Below are positions 12,811 through 22,271 of a stretch of 36,854 nucleotides of DNA, in pieces (position 1 is the stretch's first letter; every line of letters starts with the position of its first letter). The notes beneath the pieces were generated by a model. That model was not told the DNA's origin and did no database searches. It saw only the letters and a program-made list of their open reading frames with translations. The translations under genes were made by a program, and so were the position numbers. Source of the DNA: Actinomycetota bacterium (GTDB lineage Bacteria; Actinomycetota; Humimicrobiia; Humimicrobiales; Humimicrobiaceae); NCBI GenBank assembly GCA_018400395.1, contig JAGYMN010000003.1, positions 1 through 36,854 on the forward strand, given 5' to 3'.

Positions 12811-13131
12811 TTGTCAGCGACTAAATTGGGCCAGAAGATAAGAATAAAGCTTAAGGCATTTGATCATGAAATTATTGATAGGTCTGCCAGGAAAATAGTA
12901 GAGACAATTGAAAATTCAGGAGCGAAAGTATCTGGACCTATTCCCTTACCAAATAAAAAAAGTGTTTATTGTGTTATAAAATCACCTCATGTAAATAAGG
13001 ATTCTAGAGAGCACTTTGAAATAAGGATTCATAAAAGACTTATAGATATATTAGACCCTACCCCCAAGACAGTCGATCTGTTGATGAGGTTGAGTCTGCC
13101 GGCAGGTGTAGATATCGAGATCAAATCTTAA
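12811..13131 (+). CDS. rpsJ: 30S ribosomal protein S10 (TTG start)
   Basis: [44 protein letters not shown] upstream of TTG. Confidence 0.99.
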   Translation: MSATKLGQKIRIKLKAFDHEIIDRSARKIVETIENSGAKVSGPIPLPNKKSVYCVIKSPHVNKDSREHFEIRIHKRLIDILDPTPKTVDLLMRLSLPAGVDIEIKS

Positions 13132-13159
13132 TAAAATATGTTTTTTTCTTATTATATTA

Positions 13160-13188
13160 TTGACGCGGCAGGCTAAATAATATAAACT
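13160..13188 (+). promoter_or_regulatory. Candidate promoter between rpsJ and rplC with an embedded inverted repeat
   Basis: TTGACG (13160-13165), 17-nt spacer, TAAACT (13183-13188). GGCAG (13167-13171) / CTGCC (13187-13191) dyad overlaps the spacer and -10. Confidence 0.5.
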
Positions 13189-13230
13189 GCCTGATTTGGG
13201 CTTATGACAGAAAGTTAAAGTGGAGTAACA

Positions 13231-13854
13231 ATGGTAGATGCTATATATGGAAAAAAAGTAGGATGTACACAGGTTTTCAGGGAAAATGGAGATGCTGTAT
13301 ATGTTACAGTGGTCGAAGCTGGACCCTGCGTTGTAGTTCAGGTAAAAGATAAAGACAAAGATGGATATAACAGCCTGCAGGTGGGGTTTGATTCTATTAG
13401 TGAAAGAAAGGTCAATAAACCGGCCGGTGGCGTATTTTCTAAAAATAATATTACCCCGAAGAGATATTTAAAGGAAATAAGAGTTGAAAGTTTTGACAGG
13501 GAATATAAACCCGGAGATAGCATAGACATATCTATTTTTAAGCCCGGTGACAAGCTTAAGATAACAGGCAGCAGCAGGGGCAGGGGATTCTCCGGTGTTA
13601 TAAAAAGGCATAACTTTCACAGGGGAAAGATGTCGCATGGGTCTCATTCACACAGGATACCGGGATCGGTAGGCATGTGTGCTACTCCCTCCAGGATATT
13701 TAAAGGAAAAAAAATGCCTGGAAGATTAGGGGGTAAAAAAGTTACCATTCCGGCTGCAGAGGTTGTAGATATAATAAAAGATGAGAATCTGGTCCTGGTA
13801 AAGGGCAGTGTCCCCGGCTCAAAGGGAAGTATGGTTTATCTGAGAAAGATTTAG
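13231..13854 (+). CDS. rplC: 50S ribosomal protein L3
   Basis: GRGFSGVIKRHNFHRGKMSHGSHSHRIPGSVG, MPGRLGGKKVTI. Confidence 0.99.
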   Translation: MVDAIYGKKVGCTQVFRENGDAVYVTVVEAGPCVVVQVKDKDKDGYNSLQVGFDSISERKVNKPAGGVFSKNNITPKRYLKEIRVESFDREYKPGDSIDISIFKPGDKLKITGSSRGRGFSGVIKRHNFHRGKMSHGSHSHRIPGSVGMCATPSRIFKGKKMPGRLGGKKVTIPAAEVVDIIKDENLVLVKGSVPGSKGSMVYLRKI

Positions 13855-13879
13855 AATATTTTGTTTTTTAGGAGATGAG

Positions 13880-14524
13880 ATGGCGAGCGTAAGTGTTGTT
13901 GACATAAAAGGAAATGAGAAAGAAAAAATAAAGCTGTCTGATAAACTGGTAAAAGTAAAACCTGTAGATGAAGTTATTTATCAGGATATAAAAAGATACC
14001 TTGCACAGATAAGATCAGGTACACACAGCACCAGGGGTAGAAGTGAGGTAAGAGGCGGCGGAAAGAAGCCCTGGAGGCAGAAAGGAACCGGTAATGCAAG
14101 GGCAGGAACGATAAGATCCCCGCTGTGGAGGGGCGGAGGGATAGTATTCGGACCAAAACCCAGGGATTATTCTTTTAAACTGAATAAAAAGGTTATCAGG
14201 AAATCTAAAGCAATTGCTTTTTCAGATAAATTTAAAGATAAGAAAATTATTGTGGTGGACGATTTCGGTCTTCAAAAGCCGGACACAAAAAAAGCTGCAG
14301 AAATACTGGAAAACCTTAAACTCTCTGGTTCGAGAGTTCTGGTGGTTACAGCTGACACTGGTGGCAATGATTCAAAATCGTTCAGGAATATTTATAATGT
14401 GATTGTAGAAAGTTCAAGAGGAGTTAATGCATATTATCTTATATTAGCGGATTATGTATTATTTACCAGGAAATCACTGGGTGAATTGATTGAGAGGTTG
14501 TCTGATGGCAATACAAAATCCTAG
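13880..14524 (+). CDS. rplD: 50S ribosomal protein L4
   Basis: GTHSTRGRSEVRGGGKKPWRQKGTGNARAGTIRSPLWRGGG. Confidence 0.99.
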   Translation: MASVSVVDIKGNEKEKIKLSDKLVKVKPVDEVIYQDIKRYLAQIRSGTHSTRGRSEVRGGGKKPWRQKGTGNARAGTIRSPLWRGGGIVFGPKPRDYSFKLNKKVIRKSKAIAFSDKFKDKKIIVVDDFGLQKPDTKKAAEILENLKLSGSRVLVVTADTGGNDSKSFRNIYNVIVESSRGVNAYYLILADYVLFTRKSLGELIERLSDGNTKS

Positions 14525-14798
14525 GGATATAATAATAGGCCCCGTAATATCAGAAAAGAGCTATTCTGGCGTGCATGAAAAGAGATACTCTTTTTTTGTT
14601 GACCTGAGAGCAACAAAGAGCCAGATTAAAAAAGCGGTAGAAGATATTTTTAATGTCAAAGTTTTAAATATCAGTACGAGCAATATAAAATCGAAACCCA
14701 AAAGGCTGGGCAGGTCTATCGGAAGAAGCTCAAGAAGGAAAAAAGCTGTCGTCACTCTCGGTAAAAAGGATAAAATAGATTTCTTTGAGTCGGTCTGA
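14505..14798 (+). CDS. rplW: 50S ribosomal protein L23
   Basis: NPRDIIIGPVISEKSY...; ATG at 14505 overlaps the rplD end. Confidence 0.97.
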   Translation: MAIQNPRDIIIGPVISEKSYSGVHEKRYSFFVDLRATKSQIKKAVEDIFNVKVLNISTSNIKSKPKRLGRSIGRSSRRKKAVVTLGKKDKIDFFESV

Positions 14799-14816
14799 TA
14801 GTTTGGAGGAATAGAA

Positions 14817-15647
14817 TTGGCAATAAAAAAATATAAACCAACGACTCCTGGCAGGAGGTTTGCTTCTGGTGAAGATGTTTCGGGTCTTTCAAAAAAGAAA
14901 CCCGAAAAATCATTGACGGCGCCTCTTAACAAAAAAGGAGGACGGAACAATAAAGGCAGAATAACCACCAGGCACATCGGAGGTGGACATAAAAGGAAGT
15001 ACAGGATTGTAGACTTTAAGAGGAGAAAAGATAATATACCGGCAAAAGTTTCATATATAGAATATGATCCAAACAGGAGTTCAAGAATTGCGCTATTGAC
15101 CTATAAAGATGGGGAAAAGAAATATATAATAGCACCTTTAAAATTAAAAGTGGGGGACGAGGTCATGTCCGGGGAAAATGCAGATATAAGAGTTGGGAAC
15201 AGTGTCCCCATAAAAAATATTCCAGTAGGCACAATTATACATAATATAGAGCTGAAAGAAGGAAAAGGCGGAGAACTGGTAAGGTCTGCAGGCGGTTATG
15301 CCCAGCTTCTGGCAAAGGAAGGGGAATATGCAAATATAAAGCTGCCTTCAGGAGAGGTAAGACTGGTAAGGCTTAACTGCCGGGCTACAATAGGCCAGAT
15401 AGGAAATACAAGCCATGAGATAGTTAATCTTGGAAAAGCAGGCAGGAAAAGATGGCTGGGAGTAAGGCCTTCCGTAAGAGGTACAGCTATGAACCCTGTG
15501 GATCACCCTCATGGAGGCGGAGAAGGGAAGAATAAGAGTTCCGGGAGGGATCCGGTAACACCCTGGGGTAAGCCTACACTTGGGTACAGGACGAGAAAAA
15601 GTAAAAAAGATTCAAATAAATATATAGTAAAAAGAAGAAATAAATAG
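14817..15647 (+). CDS. rplB: 50S ribosomal protein L2 (TTG start)
   Basis: [48 protein letters not shown] upstream of TTG. Confidence 0.99.
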   Translation: MAIKKYKPTTPGRRFASGEDVSGLSKKKPEKSLTAPLNKKGGRNNKGRITTRHIGGGHKRKYRIVDFKRRKDNIPAKVSYIEYDPNRSSRIALLTYKDGEKKYIIAPLKLKVGDEVMSGENADIRVGNSVPIKNIPVGTIIHNIELKEGKGGELVRSAGGYAQLLAKEGEYANIKLPSGEVRLVRLNCRATIGQIGNTSHEIVNLGKAGRKRWLGVRPSVRGTAMNPVDHPHGGGEGKNKSSGRDPVTPWGKPTLGYRTRKSKKDSNKYIVKRRNK

Positions 15648-15668
15648 GGTTTTAAGAGGAGGAAACTT

Positions 15669-15965
15669 ATGTCAAGGTCTTTAAAAAAAGGGCCTTTTGT
15701 AGAGGATAAGCTTATAAAAAGGATAAATAAATTAAATGAGACCGGTGAAAAAAAGATTGTAAAAACGTGGTCCAGATGTTCAACGATTTTTCCTGAGATG
15801 GTAGGCCATACTATAGCAGTTCATGACGGCCGGAGGCATGTCCCTGTATTTATATCCGAATCAATGGTGGGACATAAGCTTGGAGAATTTGCTCCCACCA
15901 GGTCGATAAGGCCGCATACTTTCAAGGGAAGAAGTGAAAGCGTAGCAAAAGTAAAGGAAGAATAG
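15669..15965 (+). CDS. rpsS: 30S ribosomal protein S19
   Basis: [15 protein letters not shown]...[23 protein letters not shown]. Confidence 0.99.
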   Translation: MSRSLKKGPFVEDKLIKRINKLNETGEKKIVKTWSRCSTIFPEMVGHTIAVHDGRRHVPVFISESMVGHKLGEFAPTRSIRPHTFKGRSESVAKVKEE

Positions 15966-16004
15966 TGAAAAAAGATAAAGAAGTTTTAGCAGGGAGGCAA
16001 CAGG

Positions 16005-16352
16005 TTGGAAGCCAGGGCAGTTGAAAAATTTATCAGGATATCGCCGCGCAAAATGAGATACATAGTTGATAGTATCAGGTCAAAGAGCGTTGAGGAGGCT
16101 GTGGAAATTCTTACGTTTACTCCCCAGAAGGCTGCTTCTATAGTAAAAAAAGCTATTGAAAGTGCAGCAGCAAATGCAATCGAAAATAATAATATGAACG
16201 AAGATGACCTGATAATTAAAAAGATTTTTGTTGATGAAGGTCCGACGCTAAAAAGATTTAGAGCCCGTGCAAGAGGAAGGGCTACCAGGATCAGGAAGAG
16301 GACCTCACATATTACTGTTATAGTTTCTGATGGTAAGGAAGGGGAGGCTTAG
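16005..16352 (+). CDS. rplV: 50S ribosomal protein L22 (TTG start)
   Basis: KFIRISPRKMRYIVDSIRSKSVEEA...RARARGRATRIRKRTSHITVIV. Confidence 0.98.
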   Translation: MEARAVEKFIRISPRKMRYIVDSIRSKSVEEAVEILTFTPQKAASIVKKAIESAAANAIENNNMNEDDLIIKKIFVDEGPTLKRFRARARGRATRIRKRTSHITVIVSDGKEGEA

Positions 16353-16355
16353 ATA

Positions 16356-17300
16356 ATGGGTCAGAAAGTTAACCCGGTAGGACTAAGGATCGGTATAAAT
16401 AAAGGATGGCAGTCCAGGTGGTTCGCTACAAGGAATTATGCGAAGATTTTGAAGGAAGATATAATGATCCGCCAGATGATAGAGGACCAGCTTGGTAACG
16501 CCGGTATATCAAAAGTTGAGATGGAAAGGACCTCAGAAGAAGTAAAGGTAGATGTCTATACATCAAAACCCGGTATGGTAATAGGGCGGAGAGGCGCTAC
16601 CATAAATGACATCAGGCAGTCTATAGAGGAAAAAACTGGAAACATAATTCAGCTTAATATAATAGAAGTCAAAAAACCTGAACTTGTTGCCAGACTTGTA
16701 GCAGAAAGCATTGCAGGCCAGCTGCTTGGAAGAGTAAGTTTCAGGAGGGCGATGAAAAAAGCAATATCACTTTCCTTAAAAGCAGGTGCAAAGGGCATAA
16801 AAATAAAGTGTTCAGGCAGGCTTGGCGGAGCAGAAATGGCAAGGACTGAATGGTACAGGGAGGGAAGAGTTCCCCTGCATACTCTCAGGGCAAATATTGA
16901 TTATGGTTTTGCAGAGGCTAATACTACTTTTGGAAAGATAGGAGTAAAGGTCTGGATTTATCTTGGTGATGTTATTCTTGATAATACCGGGAATGAAAAA
17001 GGTTCAGAAAAATCACAGGAAAAATCAGGAAAACAGGTAAAAAAGACTGGAATCCCGTTTGGTAAAGGAAAAGTTAAAAGAGGTAAAAAGGGCAGGGATA
17101 TAAAAAAGACTGTTATAAGTACTGTTATAGGAAGCAATGGGACCGTTGAAACAGCCGGGGAAGAAGATAAAAAAGGGAAAGAAGAACCAGCTAAAGATAA
17201 GGAAGATGCCGGCAGTGTTGCGGAAGCCGGTAATGTAGAAGATACAGGCAGCGTCAGCGGAGAAGTAGAGACAGAAAAAGGGGAAAAAGATAAAAAATAG
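16356..17300 (+). CDS. rpsC: 30S ribosomal protein S3 with long charged C-terminal extension
   Basis: [24 protein letters not shown]...[19 protein letters not shown]...[17 protein letters not shown]; then a ~100-aa K/E/G-rich tail. Confidence 0.98.
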   Translation: MGQKVNPVGLRIGINKGWQSRWFATRNYAKILKEDIMIRQMIEDQLGNAGISKVEMERTSEEVKVDVYTSKPGMVIGRRGATINDIRQSIEEKTGNIIQLNIIEVKKPELVARLVAESIAGQLLGRVSFRRAMKKAISLSLKAGAKGIKIKCSGRLGGAEMARTEWYREGRVPLHTLRANIDYGFAEANTTFGKIGVKVWIYLGDVILDNTGNEKGSEKSQEKSGKQVKKTGIPFGKGKVKRGKKGRDIKKTVISTVIGSNGTVETAGEEDKKGKEEPAKDKEDAGSVAEAGNVEDTGSVSGEVETEKGEKDKK

Positions 17301-17333
17301 GATAGTCAATAATCTGCGGAATAGGAGATATAA

Positions 17334-17750
17334 ATGTCACCGATGTTAATGCCAAAAAGGGTAAAGTATAGAAAAGTGCATAGAGGTAGATTGAAGGGGA
17401 CCTCTAAAGGTGGTACAAGGCTGTCCTTTGGAGAGTATGGGCTGCAGGCCCTGGAACCCGGATGGCTTACGGGGAAACAGATAGAAGCTGCAAGGGTTGC
17501 CCTTACCCGTTACATAAAAAGAGGAGGAAAGGTATGGATAAATGTCTTTCCACATAAACCCGTTACAAAAAAACCTGCAGAGACACGCATGGGAGGCGGT
17601 AAAGGTGTACCGGAAAGCTGGGTAGCAGTGGTAAAACCGGGTAAAATAATGTTTGAACTTTCAGGAGTGAACCCTGAAGTAGCTAAAGAAGCTATAAGGC
17701 TGGCTTCAAATAAATTGTCTATTAAAACCAGGATTATCAGCGGTGAATAA
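17334..17750 (+). CDS. rplP: 50S ribosomal protein L16
   Basis: [66 protein letters not shown]. Confidence 0.99.
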   Translation: MSPMLMPKRVKYRKVHRGRLKGTSKGGTRLSFGEYGLQALEPGWLTGKQIEAARVALTRYIKRGGKVWINVFPHKPVTKKPAETRMGGGKGVPESWVAVVKPGKIMFELSGVNPEVAKEAIRLASNKLSIKTRIISGE

Positions 17751-17770
17751 TAAAACTGATTGGAATTAAT

Positions 17771-18136
17771 ATGAGAGCAAGTGATATTAGAGAGCAAACA
17801 CAGCAGGAGCTGGAAGAGAAACTTGATGATGTTAAGAAAAACCTTTTTAATTTGAAGTTTCAGAAAGCTATAGGCCAGCTGGAAAATACCCAGGCTATAA
17901 GGAGTCTCAAGAAAGATATAGCAAGAATTGAGACGGTACTGAGGGGAAAAAGTTCTGATACAGGAAACAGTGCTGGTTCTGATACAGGAAACCGTGCTGG
18001 TAGTAAAAAGGTGATTAAAAAGGATACCGGAAAACCGGAAGTTAAAAAGAAAAAGAGTATAAGAAAAGAAACTGCAAAAATGGAGAAAGCATCAGAAAAG
18101 GGCGACAGTAACAGGACTGGCACCCGGGATGCCTAA
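17771..18136 (+). CDS. rpmC: 50S ribosomal protein L29 with C-terminal extension
   Basis: [58 protein letters not shown], followed by a ~60-aa Lys-rich tail. Confidence 0.95.
   Translation: MRASDIREQTQQELEEKLDDVKKNLFNLKFQKAIGQLENTQAIRSLKKDIARIETVLRGKSSDTGNSAGSDTGNRAGSKKVIKKDTGKPEVKKKKSIRKETAKMEKASEKGDSNRTGTRDA
17953..18000 (+). repeat. 24-bp tandem duplication inside the rpmC extension
   Basis: ttctgatacaggaaacagtgctgg followed directly by ttctgatacaggaaaccgtgctgg; one mismatch, in frame (SDTGNSAG / SDTGNRAG). Confidence 0.9.
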
Positions 18137-18146
18137 GGAGGATTTT

Positions 18147-18401
18147 TTGGAAAGGTCAAAAAGAAAAACAAGAGTAGGAAAGGTTGTAAGTGACAGGATG
18201 GATAAGACCATAGTTGTTGCTGTAGAGTCTCATTACAAGCATCCTCTTTATAATAAAATAATGAAAAAAATAAAGAAGTACAAGGCGCATGATCCGGAAG
18301 GCAGCAGCAAATCAGGTGACATAGTCAGGATATCCGAGACCAGGCCTTTGAGCAAGACAAAAAGATGGAGACTTGTAGAAGTTATAAGGAAAGCTGAGTA
18401 G
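18147..18401 (+). CDS. rpsQ: 30S ribosomal protein S17 (TTG start)
   Basis: [31 protein letters not shown]...; TTG at 18147 follows AAGGAGG; the ORF track opens earlier at 18129. Confidence 0.97.
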   Translation: MERSKRKTRVGKVVSDRMDKTIVVAVESHYKHPLYNKIMKKIKKYKAHDPEGSSKSGDIVRISETRPLSKTKRWRLVEVIRKAE

Positions 18402-18415
18402 AGAAGGAAAAGAAG

Positions 18416-18784
18416 ATGATTCAGGCGGAAAGCAGGGTAAAGATAGCAGATAATACAGGCGCGAAAGAAATAAAGTGCATTAAGGTTCTGGGTGGTTCGA
18501 AAAGAAGATATGCACGGGTAGGAGATATTTTTATTGCAACCGTTAAAGTTGTAAATCCGGGAGGGGTTGTGAAAAAAAGTGATGTGGTAAGGGCTGTACT
18601 TGTAAGGTCAAAAAAGCAGTATAGAAGATCTGATGGTTCTTATATAAGGTTTGATGAAAATGCAGCTGTTATTATAGATAATTCAAATAATCCGAGAGGG
18701 ACAAGAATATTCGGTCCGGTTGCAAGAGAGCTCAGGGAAAAGAATTTTATGAAAATAATTTCTCTGTCACCGGAAGTAATATAA
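18416..18784 (+). CDS. rplN: 50S ribosomal protein L14
   Basis: [28 protein letters not shown]... Confidence 0.99.
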   Translation: MIQAESRVKIADNTGAKEIKCIKVLGGSKRRYARVGDIFIATVKVVNPGGVVKKSDVVRAVLVRSKKQYRRSDGSYIRFDENAAVIIDNSNNPRGTRIFGPVARELREKNFMKIISLSPEVI

Positions 18785-18799
18785 TCAGGAGATAATGAT

Positions 18800-19111
18800 A
18801 TGCTTAAAATAAGAAAGAATGATAGAGTAAAGATAGTAAAGGGGAAAGACAGAGGTAAAACGGGAAAGGTCCTGAGGATAAACAGTAAAGAAGATAAAGT
18901 ATATATTGAAGGCGCAAATATAATAAGCAAACATACAAGACAGCAGGATCAGAACAAGCCCGGTGGAATCATAAAGAAAGAAGGACCGATAAATATTTCT
19001 AATATCAGATTAATATGCCCTAATTGCGGCAAGGCCGCAAGGGTTGGATTTGTAGTTGGTGAATCAGGAGAGAAGGCCAGAGTTTGTAAAAAATGCAATC
19101 AGCAGATTTAG
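18800..19111 (+). CDS. rplX: 50S ribosomal protein L24
   Basis: KIRKNDRVKIVKGKDRGKTGKVLRI; C-terminal CPNCGKAARVG...CKKCN. Confidence 0.98.
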   Translation: MLKIRKNDRVKIVKGKDRGKTGKVLRINSKEDKVYIEGANIISKHTRQQDQNKPGGIIKKEGPINISNIRLICPNCGKAARVGFVVGESGEKARVCKKCNQQI

Positions 19112-19132
19112 ATAATCGCTTGAGAGGTACAG

Positions 19133-19690
19133 ATGATACCCAGACTTAAAGAAAAGTATAAAAAGGAAATAGCACCCGGACTTTTAAAGAAGGGAAAATA
19201 TAAAAATATTATGCAGATACCGGTGCTGGAAAAAATCTGTGTAAATATGGGTGTGGGTGCAGCAACCCAGAATATAAAGGAGCTGGATTCTGCAGCTAAC
19301 GACATTGCTATAATAACAGGACAGAGGCCCGTTATTACGAAAGCAAAAAAATCAATAGCAGGATTTAAAGTAAGAAAGGGAAATCCAATAGGATGTATGG
19401 TTACGCTCCGGGGGAATATGATGTACGAATTCCTGGACAGACTCCTCAATATAGCTATTCCCAGAGTAAGGGACTTCAGGGGGCTTTCCAGAAAAAGTTT
19501 TGATGGTTCAGGCAATTATACTATAGGTATAAAGGAACAATTGATTTTCCCTGAAGTGGAATATGATAAAGTTCTTTCAACGAGAGGAATGAATGTAACA
19601 GTGACCACATCGGCGGAAAATGATGAGGATGCGCTTGAGCTACTGTCAGGATTTGGATTTCCATTTAGAAATAGTAATGAAAGCCGGTAG
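19133..19690 (+). CDS. rplE: 50S ribosomal protein L5
   Basis: [17 protein letters not shown]...[32 protein letters not shown]. Confidence 0.99.
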   Translation: MIPRLKEKYKKEIAPGLLKKGKYKNIMQIPVLEKICVNMGVGAATQNIKELDSAANDIAIITGQRPVITKAKKSIAGFKVRKGNPIGCMVTLRGNMMYEFLDRLLNIAIPRVRDFRGLSRKSFDGSGNYTIGIKEQLIFPEVEYDKVLSTRGMNVTVTTSAENDEDALELLSGFGFPFRNSNESR

Positions 19691-19699
19691 GAGGATTCC

Positions 19700-19885
19700 G
19701 TGGCTAAAAAATCGATGATAGCAAAGCAAAAAAGAGAACCAAAATATAAGACAAGAAAATACAATAGATGTATTAGATGCGGAAGACCGAGAGGTTATTT
19801 TAGAAAATTCGGGCTTTGCCGTATATGTTTAAGAGAATTGGCCCATGATGGTAAAATACCTGGACTAACTAAGTCCAGCTGGTAA
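19700..19885 (+). CDS. rpsN: 30S ribosomal protein S14, zinc-binding type (GTG start)
   Basis: 61 aa, [39 protein letters not shown] (CxxC...CxxC). Confidence 0.99.
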   Translation: MAKKSMIAKQKREPKYKTRKYNRCIRCGRPRGYFRKFGLCRICLRELAHDGKIPGLTKSSW

Positions 19886-19899
19886 AAAAGGAGATTTTT

Positions 19900-20304
19900 A
19901 TGTCTTATATGTCTGATCCTATTGCCGATATGCTGGCAAGAATAAAAAATGGATGTGTGGCAAAACTGAATAATGTTAAAATACCTTATTCCAGGATGAA
20001 GGGAGAAATTTCAAGAATACTGGAGGAAGAAGGTTATATAAGAAGCCATGAAGTGATAAAAGACGAAGGCGTACAGGGTACAATAAAAATATATTTAAAA
20101 TTCAAAAGTGACAATAAGTGTGTTATAAGTGGATTAAAAAAAATAAGTAAGCCCGGTCTTAGAGTATATGCCGGAAAGGATAAAATACCCACGGTAATGG
20201 GAGGTCTTGGTATAGTAATAATCTCTACTTCAAAAGGTGTTCTTACCGGCAGTGGAGCCAGTGAAGCTGGAGTAGGCGGAGAGGTAATCTGTTCGGTCTG
20301 GTGA
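19900..20304 (+). CDS. rpsH: 30S ribosomal protein S8
   Basis: MSDPIADMLARIKNG...GLGIVIISTSKGVLTGSGASEAGVGGEVICSVW. Confidence 0.99.
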   Translation: MSYMSDPIADMLARIKNGCVAKLNNVKIPYSRMKGEISRILEEEGYIRSHEVIKDEGVQGTIKIYLKFKSDNKCVISGLKKISKPGLRVYAGKDKIPTVMGGLGIVIISTSKGVLTGSGASEAGVGGEVICSVW

Positions 20305-20321
20305 TATGAGAGGAGAATGAT

Positions 20322-20873
20322 TTGTCAAGAATAGGGAAAAAACCGGTAGTCATCCCGGAAAATGTTGAAATAAAAATTGAAAAAGGCAGTTTCCGGGCAA
20401 AGGGGAAGCTGGGAGAACTTCACATGGATTTTGACAGTGAAGCAATCGGCATTACGGAAGAAAAGGGGAGATTGCTTGTCAGGCCCTTTTCGGGCAGCAA
20501 AGAAACAAGATCCAAATATGGTCTTTACAGAAGTCTCATACAGAACATGGTGACCGGGGTATCAAGTGGTTTCTCGAAGTCACTGAAATTTGTAGGAGTA
20601 GGATACAGGGTAAATCTAAAAGGGAGTGACCTTGAGATCCTTGTAGGATACTCTAATCCGGTTATTTTTAAAAAACCTGAAGGAATAACTTTTGAGGTAC
20701 CCGATAATACTACCATAAAGGTAAAAGGTATAGATAGGCAGCTGGTGGGAGAAGTAGCTTCCAGGATAAGAAGAATAAGGCCGCCTGAACCGTACAAGGG
20801 GAAAGGCATTAGATATGTTGATGAAACTGTAAGAAGAAAGGTCGGTAAAGCTGCAGTTTCTACGAAAGCTTAG
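20322..20873 (+). CDS. rplF: 50S ribosomal protein L6 (TTG start)
   Basis: MSRIGKKPVVIPENVEIKI...RIRRIRPPEPYKGKGIRYVDE. Confidence 0.99.
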   Translation: MSRIGKKPVVIPENVEIKIEKGSFRAKGKLGELHMDFDSEAIGITEEKGRLLVRPFSGSKETRSKYGLYRSLIQNMVTGVSSGFSKSLKFVGVGYRVNLKGSDLEILVGYSNPVIFKKPEGITFEVPDNTTIKVKGIDRQLVGEVASRIRRIRPPEPYKGKGIRYVDETVRRKVGKAAVSTKA

Positions 20874-20891
20874 AATGACACAGGAGAATAG

Positions 20892-21254
20892 ATGGAGAAA
20901 AAGAACAAAAGGAAAGATAAAGGCTTTAAAAGGAAAATAAGGTCAAGACTGAAGGTAAGGAAAAATTTTTCCCGGCCCAGGCTATGCGTTTACAGAAGCC
21001 TTAAATATATATATGGGCATATTATAGATAATTCCACAGGGAAATCGTTAATGGGTATATCAAGCAAAGATATAAAACCAGAAAAACAGATTAATGGGAA
21101 GATAGATATTAGTTTCAGGGCGGGAGAGGCTCTGGCAAAAAAAGCCCTCCAAAAGAATATCGGTGAGGTGGTATTTGACAGAAGTGGATATAAATATCAT
21201 GGAAGGGTGAAAGCTTTCGCTGAAGGAGCCCGTAAAGGCGGGTTAAAATTTTAG
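20892..21254 (+). CDS. rplR: 50S ribosomal protein L18
   Basis: [27 protein letters not shown]...[28 protein letters not shown]. Confidence 0.99.
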   Translation: MEKKNKRKDKGFKRKIRSRLKVRKNFSRPRLCVYRSLKYIYGHIIDNSTGKSLMGISSKDIKPEKQINGKIDISFRAGEALAKKALQKNIGEVVFDRSGYKYHGRVKAFAEGARKGGLKF

Positions 21255-21276
21255 ATTATTTAAAGGAGGCGTTCTG

Positions 21277-21765
21277 TTGGTAGATCTACCAGGAAATACG
21301 GATAATGCGGAATTAACCGAAAAAGTAATAAAAATTAACAGAGTAGCAAAAGTGGTAAAAGGTGGGAGAAGGTTCAGCTTCAGCGCACTTGTTGCAGTTG
21401 GTGACATGAAGGGAAAGGTCGGGGTTGGCTTCGGGAAAGCCAATGAAGTTGCAACTGCTATACAGAAGGGTATAAACGATGCAAAAAAGAATCTTTTCAG
21501 GGTGTCTCTTGTGGATGGAACAATACCATATGAGATAAATGCAGTTTCGGGTGCAGGGAAGGTTTTTATGAAACCTGCTTCAAGTGGTAAGGGGGTTATA
21601 GCAGGAGGACCCGTAAGGGTTATACTGGAACTGGCCGGAGTAAAAAATATCCTCACAAAATCTCTTGGTAGTTCAAATGCCATCAATATTGTAAATGCTA
21701 CTATCAATGGTCTGAGATCTTTGAGGGATCCAGGTGAGATATTGAAAATGCGCGGGAAGGCTTAA
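21277..21765 (+). CDS. rpsE: 30S ribosomal protein S5 (TTG start)
   Basis: [39 protein letters not shown]. Confidence 0.99.
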   Translation: MVDLPGNTDNAELTEKVIKINRVAKVVKGGRRFSFSALVAVGDMKGKVGVGFGKANEVATAIQKGINDAKKNLFRVSLVDGTIPYEINAVSGAGKVFMKPASSGKGVIAGGPVRVILELAGVKNILTKSLGSSNAINIVNATINGLRSLRDPGEILKMRGKA

Positions 21766-21830
21766 TATGGACATATCAATAAAATTGGCGGTCTTTCTAA
21801 CGGAAAATTATGCATATTATGGGGGTAATA

Positions 21831-22271
21831 GTGAAACTTGATGAAATGAAATCTCCTCAGTCCAATAAAAGACGAAAAAGAATCGGAAGGGGGGACGGAT
21901 CCGGGCACGGTACAACAAGCGGAAGAGGTACCAAGGGCCAGCTCGCCAGATCCGGTGGTAAGACAAGGATTGGTTTTGAAGGAGGGCAAATGCCCCTCCA
22001 GAGGAGGATTCCTCATCTCAGGGGATTTAAGAACAGCAGGAAAAAGTTGTTCAATATTATAAATACAGGTTCTCTTGAAGTATTTAAAGACGGCAGTACG
22101 GTGGATTTTAAAGAATTTTTGAAAAAAGGGTTGATAATGGAAAAAAATTTCCCCGTAAAAATACTGGGAAATGGAGACCTGACCAAAAAGCTTACTGTTA
22201 AGGCAAACAGGTTCAGTAACAGCGCTGTTAAAAAAATAGAAAATGCCGGGGGGAAAGCAGAGGTAGTCTGA
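21831..22271 (+). CDS. rplO: 50S ribosomal protein L15 (probable GTG start)
   Basis: KLDEMKSPQSNKRRKRIGRGDGSGHGTTSGRGTKGQLAR; GTG at 21831 preceded by GGGGG; the ORF track opens at 21810. Confidence 0.97.
   Translation: MKLDEMKSPQSNKRRKRIGRGDGSGHGTTSGRGTKGQLARSGGKTRIGFEGGQMPLQRRIPHLRGFKNSRKKLFNIINTGSLEVFKDGSTVDFKEFLKKGLIMEKNFPVKILGNGDLTKKLTVKANRFSNSAVKKIENAGGKAEVV

Noticed and set aside
14214-14402. 62-aa + strand ORF inside rplD in another frame
   Set aside because: Fully nested in rplD, out of frame, no SD and no recognisable domain.
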